From assembly GCF_014653195.1 (NCBI RefSeq), contig NZ_BNAH01000005.1, positions 193,640 to 257,639 on the forward strand: 64,000 nt of DNA. Direction: 5' to 3'. The notes under the pieces are model-generated. The model was not told where the DNA came from. It was given only the letters and a program-made list of their open reading frames with translations, and did not search any database. Within the stretch, counting starts at the first letter, position 1; every line of letters begins with the position of its first letter. Position numbers and translations under genes: made by a program. Of this stretch, positions 58,611-64,000 are shown piece by piece. The DNA comes from Thalassotalea profundi. GTDB lineage: Bacteria; Pseudomonadota; Gammaproteobacteria; Enterobacterales; Alteromonadaceae.

Positions 58611-58803
58611 TGAAGAGTAAAGAGTCTCATTAAGGGACTCTTGAAAATTGCGGCTAACTTTAAAAAGTCAATGAATGGAAAGTGACGGTTTATTTCAAAA
58701 ACGGTCACTAAAGAACCAGAATTGCTTAGATATATACTTCAATTACGGTATACCCCTATGTGCATTCAATTTTTTAATGAGCTTAATGTCGTTAGGGAGT
58801 ATG

Positions 58804-59208
58804 TTATTTAACTACTTTTTGCCAAATTTCATATTCGACCCGAATATTATTATGCCAACGTTCGTTATGCCATAAATTATCTTGTATCTTATATTTGAAA
58901 GTATAAACTCCACCACTTTCTAAAGGGTAAGAGGCCATTTTGGGTGATTCAAAATATTCCTTTTCATTGTAGGTATAGGTGCCTGTACCTGCAGCCCAAA
59001 ATTTTCCATTTGCCATAGACACAAAGCTGAAATGTTGTTCATTGATAATTTTTTGAGAGCTGAGACCTAGTGAGTCATAACTTATCATCACCTGCTTATC
59101 ATTTAAATATTCACCTGAAACTAATTGCCAAGTCCCTAAAAATGGATTGTTGCTAGCAAAGCAAGTGATTGATATAAAAATGAAAAGTAATGAAAGGTAT
59201 TTATACAT
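58804..59208 (-). CDS. Secreted lipocalin-like protein
   Basis: A 134-residue protein with a signal peptide (YLSLLFIFISITCFAS) and a domain beginning FLGTWQLVSGEYLN, the opening strand typical of lipocalin-like DUF proteins. The rest forms beta strands (FSFVSMANGKFWAAGTGTYT). Probably periplasmic. Ligand or role unknown. Single gene. The region 58611-58803 before it holds only a weak hairpin and a short unsupported open frame. Confidence 0.7.
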   Translation of the reverse strand: MYKYLSLLFIFISITCFASNNPFLGTWQLVSGEYLNDKQVMISYDSLGLSSQKIINEQHFSFVSMANGKFWAAGTGTYTYNEKEYFESPKMASYPLESGGVYTFKYKIQDNLWHNERWHNNIRVEYEIWQKVVK

Positions 59209-59263
59209 AGTTAACTCCTTTATTGTGTGAATACTAAAAATGATTATGACTATTGCTGATAAA

Positions 59264-60625
59264 CTAAACCGCTTCTATCGCTTCGCTCAACTTTTTAACA
59301 CCAATTACTTCCATACCGTCAATTTTTTGTTTAGGTAGGTTGTTATATGGCACGATAGCACGTTTAAACCCATGTTTAGCTGCTTCATATATACGTTCTT
59401 GTCCACTTGGTACCGGACGTATCTCGCCTGATAGCCCTACTTCACCAAATACCACTAAATCTTGAGGTAGTGCTTTGTCTCTAAAACTGGAAACCAGTGC
59501 TAGTATAAGAGCCAAATCGATACTTGTTTCTGTAACCTTTACTCCGCCAACTACATTGACGAATACATCTTGATCATTCATCTGTAGTCCACCATGGCGA
59601 TGTAAAATAGCGAGCAACATTGATAGCCTATTTTGCTCAGCACCTACAGCTACTCGTCGAGGGTTTCCAAGTGCAGAATGGTCTACTAACGCTTGAATTT
59701 CAACGAGTAAAGGACGAGTGCCTTCCCAAAGTACCATCACTACACTACCGGCTGTTTGCTCTTCTGAACGTGTTAAAAATATAGCTGATGGGTTTTTGAC
59801 TTCTTTTAATCCTGTACCTGTCATGGCAAAAACACCGAGCTCATTAACTGCGCCAAAACGGTTTTTATTGCCACGTAGAGTTCTATACCTAGAATCGGTA
59901 CTACCTTCTAGCATGATAGAACAATCAATACAGTGCTCTAAAACTTTAGGTCCTGCCAAGCTGCCATCTTTAGTAACATGCCCTACTAATATCATGGCAA
60001 CATGATGCTGTTTAGCAAAGCGAGTTAAATAAGCGGCTGTTTCTCTAACTTGGGATACACTGCCAGGCGCAGATTGAATATCTGCCATATGCATAACTTG
60101 AATTGAATCAATTACGATAATTTTGGGTTGTTCTTTTTCTGCAATATGACAAATGTTTTCAACACTTGTTTCAGATAATAATTTTAAGTTATCTGCTTTT
60201 AACCCTAAGCGATTTGCACGCATAGCGACTTGCTGTAACGACTCTTCACCAGTGATATACAGAGCAGACATTGACTTTGAAAGTGCGCACATTGTTTGTA
60301 GTAATAAAGTGCTTTTTCCAGCGCCTGGCTCGCCACCTATCAAAATGGCACTACCGGGAACAATTCCCCCTCCTAAAACGCGATCAAACTCTAAGAAGCC
60401 AGAAGAAAATCTTGGTAAGTCAGCTAGGTCAATTGTGTCAAGAGTTTGAACTTGTGCTTGGGTAGCGCCAGCAAAACCTGAAAAATTTCCGGAGCGTGCG
60501 GGAGCTTTTGCTTGTCTAAACTCTGAAATAGTATTCCATGCTTTACAATCGTTACATTGTCCCATCCAGCGAGAATATTCAGATCCACAGTCGGTACAAA
60601 CATAAGCGGTTTTATTTTTAGCCAT
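59264..60625 (-). CDS. radA: DNA repair protein RadA
   Basis: A 453-residue RecA-like helicase. The N-terminal zinc finger has CTDCGSEYSRWMGQCNDC, GGEPGAGKSTLL is the Walker A, GNKNRFGAVNELG is the RadA-specific KNRFG motif, and a C-terminal Lon-protease-like domain follows. It aids branch migration in recombination repair. serB lies about 3 kb to the right in the same orientation, with a PilZ and a GFA gene inserted between. Confidence 0.97.
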   Translation of the reverse strand: MAKNKTAYVCTDCGSEYSRWMGQCNDCKAWNTISEFRQAKAPARSGNFSGFAGATQAQVQTLDTIDLADLPRFSSGFLEFDRVLGGGIVPGSAILIGGEPGAGKSTLLLQTMCALSKSMSALYITGEESLQQVAMRANRLGLKADNLKLLSETSVENICHIAEKEQPKIIVIDSIQVMHMADIQSAPGSVSQVRETAAYLTRFAKQHHVAMILVGHVTKDGSLAGPKVLEHCIDCSIMLEGSTDSRYRTLRGNKNRFGAVNELGVFAMTGTGLKEVKNPSAIFLTRSEEQTAGSVVMVLWEGTRPLLVEIQALVDHSALGNPRRVAVGAEQNRLSMLLAILHRHGGLQMNDQDVFVNVVGGVKVTETSIDLALILALVSSFRDKALPQDLVVFGEVGLSGEIRPVPSGQERIYEAAKHGFKRAIVPYNNLPKQKIDGMEVIGVKKLSEAIEAV

Positions 60626-60804
60626 AATTATTTTGCTTAAGGTATAGTTTTTGCTTAATTAATATAATGTTATGAAATAGTTAGTGTATTCTCATTGATT
60701 TTTGAAGGATATTCACCGCGTAACAATGCTTGTGAGTGCTTGAATATTCAATTTATAATACAAACTAATTATTATCAGTCTATTGTAATGATATATAAGT
60801 GTAA

Positions 60805-63285
60805 ATGACTAAAGATTTTTCTAAATTCCAGCATATTATTGATGATTTCAAAGGCCAAGTATCATCAAGCGATTTTGAAGCTCGCTTTGCTGAAGCAACT
60901 AAGGCACTTAATCAAACAGAACGTTTTCTATTAAAAATGGAAATTAAACGTTTAGCCACCCCGTGCACGCGTTTGATTGATTTAAGAGGGCATGTAAATG
61001 GAGTGTGTCGTCCGTATGAAGAAGAAGGGCGTGTCCATTATATTGATGATATAGCGATTAAATTATTTGAAGCAAATGTAGCAATGTATGGTGGTTATAC
61101 CTTTGGTGTTTATGAAGCCTTAATGAATACTGAAAATAACTTTCGTGTGATGTATCAAAACGAAAAAGCTAATCCTCAACAAGCATCTGCCGCACCAAGC
61201 TCGTTAAATAACAGTAAAGTCTTTGAAAAAACGCAATATCCAGCCAAATTATATCAATATGGTCCTTACTTTGATCGTAAAGAAGAACGGATGAATTTTG
61301 CAATTCCCATTCATATTAATATTAAAGGGGATAAATCAGCAGAAGCGGTAAGTTCTGACCTAAGTGTTGATGGCTGTAAATTTCGCTTTAATAAAGCGCA
61401 AGAGTTACACCTTAATCAAATTATTAATATTCGATTTACCGGTCTAGAAGAAGAGTTTCAATTTAAAAATGAAGATCATTATGAATATGAGATTCGAAAT
61501 ATTCAGCAAGTAGAAAAACATCAATTTGTTGGGGTGCGACGGGTTTATAAAACAGATGAAAGTCGTGATGGGTTAAGAAAGTTTTTAATCGGCTATATTC
61601 AAGGTAATAAACGTCGTTATAAAGTTAACCTTGATAATACAATAGCTGCGCTGCAATCTCGATCTTTTGAACATTTTACTGTGCCCAAGTCGAACGAATT
61701 ACCTATTTTTTTACATGAAGAGAACGGCGAAATTTTGCCGAAGTACGCATTAACTTGCCACAATAATCAAAGTATTTATCAATACTGGCAAGATGAACGT
61801 GGTACTTCAACGTTACATTGCTTAGTTACACCTGAAAGAGTTGCTCGTATTAAGAGAGCACAAAAAAGCGGTCAAGCGTTATACGTCTATAGCTTTATTC
61901 ATCAGAGCCAAGGTAAAAGTTACTTTTATACTGCTGATAATATTCAATTGAACGAAGATAAAGATTTTATGGCAAACTTTTTAGGGTTTGCTTCCCATAA
62001 GTCTGATTTTACTATTACTCAATTGACGGGTCTTGATGTAAATCCCAGTTTTAGCCATTCGCCTTTAACTTTATCCAATATACTGGCCACAAAAGATCAG
62101 TATTTGAATTTATTACCGCCTGAAGATATTCAAAAGAATATTGAGAAACTGACATACTTAGTTGTTGCTAATGAAATTTCAGATCTAGCCACCTTAAAAC
62201 AGTATAAAAAGCTCTCTCCAGAAAATATTAATACAGCCAAGCTAAAAAATTATGGTCATAAACGTTTAAAGCAAGGCTTGGTGGTTGATGATGTTGGCAT
62301 TAACTATAAAAATCAACGGACTGAACCAAGATTTTGCTATAAGACTCCTGTTATTGTAGAGTCAGGTGGAGTGAAGTGGTTAGGCAAATCTGAAGATTTT
62401 TCTGCGTCTGGATTAAAATTACATTTAGATAAACCCTCAGTCCTAAATAATGGGGAGATAGTCAATATGAGTTTCCCCAATTTACAGAAAATCACCTCAG
62501 CGTTTGACTTAAAAGGTTTACCTTATGAAGTCATTCGTATTAATAAGAAAAAAAATATTCTTAATTTACGTGTTTATGTCGCCAAACATAAGCATATTGG
62601 CCGTTCTTTTTTTAAAGCGTTAATTGAAAAAAATAAAGAAAAATTAACTCGTGATGAATATGCAATGATGAGTCCAGAGCTCGGTAAAGCGTTGCGTAAT
62701 ATTTATAGTCGTAGTTTGGTTACTCCCTCTTTAGTTATTCAAACAAGTGGAAGTCGTTATAAAATTGAAGTGATCACTTGTAACTCTGAACATGAAAAAT
62801 TAATTGATTACTGTGCTCAACTTAGTGATAGAAGTCGCCTTTATAATTTATATCCATTATTAAATAATTTGCAAGCGACAACATTAATGCATTCAACGTT
62901 AAAGAAAATAAAGCCTGGTGATTTTCCTATTGTTGATGTTTTATATATAGCGATAAAAACGGATAAAGATTTTGTGGATCAAGCTGTTACAACAAAACTT
63001 GATTCTGAATTAAAAACTCATGCAATGAAGAAGCAATTTATTCATAGTGCACTAAAAGAAGGGAGTTTCTTGTGTGTTCAAGTGAAGCTATCACGTACAG
63101 ATAGACCTGACATGGAGTACCTTAATCCAGAACTTAGCTATATTAGTGGTTATGCTATTCACAGAGGCAAGCAATTAGAACAAGAAATTTGGAGCGTTGC
63201 AGGAGTGGTTCAGTTACTTGATATAACTCAAGAGGCAATGATTCGTTACCAATTATTGCCAGTAGAAAAACCAGTAGAGGCCTAA
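60805..63285 (+). CDS. Large protein with two PilZ domains
   Basis: An 826-residue cytoplasmic protein without membrane segments. A first PilZ-like domain near residue 158 has RKEERMNFAIPIHINI and SDLSVDGCKFRF. A second near residue 503 has RTEPRFCYKTPVIVE and SEDFSASGLKLHL. Both show the c-di-GMP-binding RxxxR and (D/N)xSxxG elements, though the first arginine motif is imperfect. Likely a c-di-GMP sensor for motility or surface behaviour. Output unknown. Divergent from radA. Confidence 0.8.
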   Translation: MTKDFSKFQHIIDDFKGQVSSSDFEARFAEATKALNQTERFLLKMEIKRLATPCTRLIDLRGHVNGVCRPYEEEGRVHYIDDIAIKLFEANVAMYGGYTFGVYEALMNTENNFRVMYQNEKANPQQASAAPSSLNNSKVFEKTQYPAKLYQYGPYFDRKEERMNFAIPIHINIKGDKSAEAVSSDLSVDGCKFRFNKAQELHLNQIINIRFTGLEEEFQFKNEDHYEYEIRNIQQVEKHQFVGVRRVYKTDESRDGLRKFLIGYIQGNKRRYKVNLDNTIAALQSRSFEHFTVPKSNELPIFLHEENGEILPKYALTCHNNQSIYQYWQDERGTSTLHCLVTPERVARIKRAQKSGQALYVYSFIHQSQGKSYFYTADNIQLNEDKDFMANFLGFASHKSDFTITQLTGLDVNPSFSHSPLTLSNILATKDQYLNLLPPEDIQKNIEKLTYLVVANEISDLATLKQYKKLSPENINTAKLKNYGHKRLKQGLVVDDVGINYKNQRTEPRFCYKTPVIVESGGVKWLGKSEDFSASGLKLHLDKPSVLNNGEIVNMSFPNLQKITSAFDLKGLPYEVIRINKKKNILNLRVYVAKHKHIGRSFFKALIEKNKEKLTRDEYAMMSPELGKALRNIYSRSLVTPSLVIQTSGSRYKIEVITCNSEHEKLIDYCAQLSDRSRLYNLYPLLNNLQATTLMHSTLKKIKPGDFPIVDVLYIAIKTDKDFVDQAVTTKLDSELKTHAMKKQFIHSALKEGSFLCVQVKLSRTDRPDMEYLNPELSYISGYAIHRGKQLEQEIWSVAGVVQLLDITQEAMIRYQLLPVEKPVEA

Positions 63286-63354
63286 TATTTCATGAGCATA
63301 GTATTAATGACAAAGCATTAATACTATGCTGTAAGGTTATAAATGATTGATTAG

Positions 63355-63765
63355 TTATTCAGGGTAACGGGTAAACTGTTGAGCGGTTTGGCCTTTATCA
63401 TACCAACAAGACCTCTCTTCCCAAAAAATATTAGCTGATGGGGTAATGCCAGGATCATCAGAAAGAAAACCAGCAGGAATTGCCAATTTAGATCCGTCTC
63501 TACTTAAATAAGGTACTTGCGAACCACACTCACTACAGAAGCTATTACTAAAACGTACAGCGTTTGGTAAATCATAGCGTTTTATTAATTCAACGCCAGT
63601 GTGCCACGTAACATTGTCTGGTGTAGTAAAAATTAATGAGGCAAATGCGGAGCCTGTTTTTTTTTGGCAGCGATCACAATAACATTGATAAAACGCTTGA
63701 AAAGGCCCCCTTACCGTACAAGTTACTTGGCCACATAAGCAACTACCTTTTATGTTTTGTTCCAT
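63355..63765 (-). CDS. GFA-family (CENP-V/GFA domain) protein
   Basis: A 136-residue protein with the zinc-binding pattern of the GFA family: GSCLCGQVTC, CYCDRCQKKTG and FCSECGS. Named after glutathione-dependent formaldehyde-activating enzyme, but most members have no proven activity. Start at 63765. No adjacent formaldehyde-oxidation genes, so that function is not supported. Confidence 0.88.
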   Translation of the reverse strand: MEQNIKGSCLCGQVTCTVRGPFQAFYQCYCDRCQKKTGSAFASLIFTTPDNVTWHTGVELIKRYDLPNAVRFSNSFCSECGSQVPYLSRDGSKLAIPAGFLSDDPGITPSANIFWEERSCWYDKGQTAQQFTRYPE

Positions 63766-63820
63766 GCGTTATACTCCCATGAGTTAAAATTTAATCGTTA
63801 AATGCCTACGGCAGTAAATG

Positions 63821-64000
63821 CTACTTTAACCAGTGTAGTAAATAATCAAGACCGTGAGAGTTTATTGCACAATCTGCTTGCTTTAATACAATGGGTTTAG
63901 CATGAAATGCCACTCCTAAATGCGCAGCATTCATCATAACTAAGTCATTTGCACCATCACCCATAGCAACTGTTTGAGCGTGAGTTAATTGATATTTTTG
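63821..64000 (-). CDS. serB: Phosphoserine phosphatase, C-terminal fragment (cut by window edge)
   Basis: The last 59 codons of a leftward gene. The segment AQTVAMGDGANDLVMMNAAH is the HAD motif IV of SerB, and the end (DYLLHWLK) fits the family. It makes serine from phosphoserine. The 5' part lies beyond the window. serB near radA is the usual gammaproteobacterial linkage. Confidence 0.9.
   Translation of the reverse strand, partial: QKYQLTHAQTVAMGDGANDLVMMNAAHLGVAFHAKPIVLKQADCAINSHGLDYLLHWLK

Noticed and set aside
58620-58645. Hairpin after the stress-protein gene as a terminator
   Set aside because: AGAGTC/GACTCT stem exists but no T run follows; too weak to annotate.
58675-58875. 66-codon open frame on the plus strand
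   Set aside because: It overlaps the 3' end of the secreted lipocalin-like gene, has no ribosome site, and looks like a chance frame.

Overview
The window is a low-GC chromosome segment from a marine-type gammaproteobacterium, most likely Alteromonadales and close to Colwellia or Thalassotalea. This placement is inferred from AT-rich composition, the ftsB-ispD-ispF-truD-surE-pcm-yqaA-nlpD-rpoS block with convergent mutS, an oadGAB sodium pump, napEFDABC, and a serB/radA neighbourhood. I see no rRNA, tRNA or CRISPR array.

Layout: 0.5-3.7 kb holds oadGAB (Na+-pumping oxaloacetate decarboxylase) behind two TTGTATACAA palindromes. 3.8-5.8 kb has a periplasmic solute-binding-like protein, pdxH and a small acidic protein. 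5.9-10.6 kb is a complete periplasmic nitrate reductase operon read leftward from an FNR-type site. 10.7-24.4 kb is mostly housekeeping: tmcA, an ABC-2 exporter behind a Fur-like box, an FMN reductase, small DUF proteins, pyrG, eno, a cytochrome P450 and an MscS channel. 24.5-26.5 kb is a tandem duplication of a PEP-CTERM surface-protein gene. 26.4-33.7 kb is the ftsB-to-rpoS block, convergent with mutS (33.7-36.3 kb). After the prophage come recA, metA-metH behind three MetJ boxes, a frameshifted CPA2 antiporter, a tandem universal stress protein, radA, a two-PilZ protein, a GFA-family protein and the 3' end of serB.

The outstanding element is a prophage of about 12.8 kb between mutS and recA (36,563-49,336). 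It encodes a DUF3693-like repressor, an HUH rolling-circle initiator, an FtsK/HerA-type (A32-like) packaging ATPase, a probable double jelly-roll major capsid protein resembling PM2 P2, many tiny one-helix membrane proteins, fibre-like proteins, a virion muralytic enzyme, a lysis-like gene pair and a tyrosine integrase. There are no terminase, portal or tail genes. This is the signature of a tailless, internal-membrane, corticovirus-like (PM2-like) virus.

Its 17-bp att core, ATACTGTACACACTTAC, lies inside the LexA operator of recA. Removing the prophage in silico restores an E. coli-like recA promoter (TTGATA, 16 bp, TATACT) overlapping a LexA box. In the lysogen the native -35 is stranded about 12.8 kb away next to mutS. 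recA keeps an intact 20-bp LexA box and its -10, but with phage DNA upstream. The virus therefore appears to use the recA SOS switch as its attachment site.
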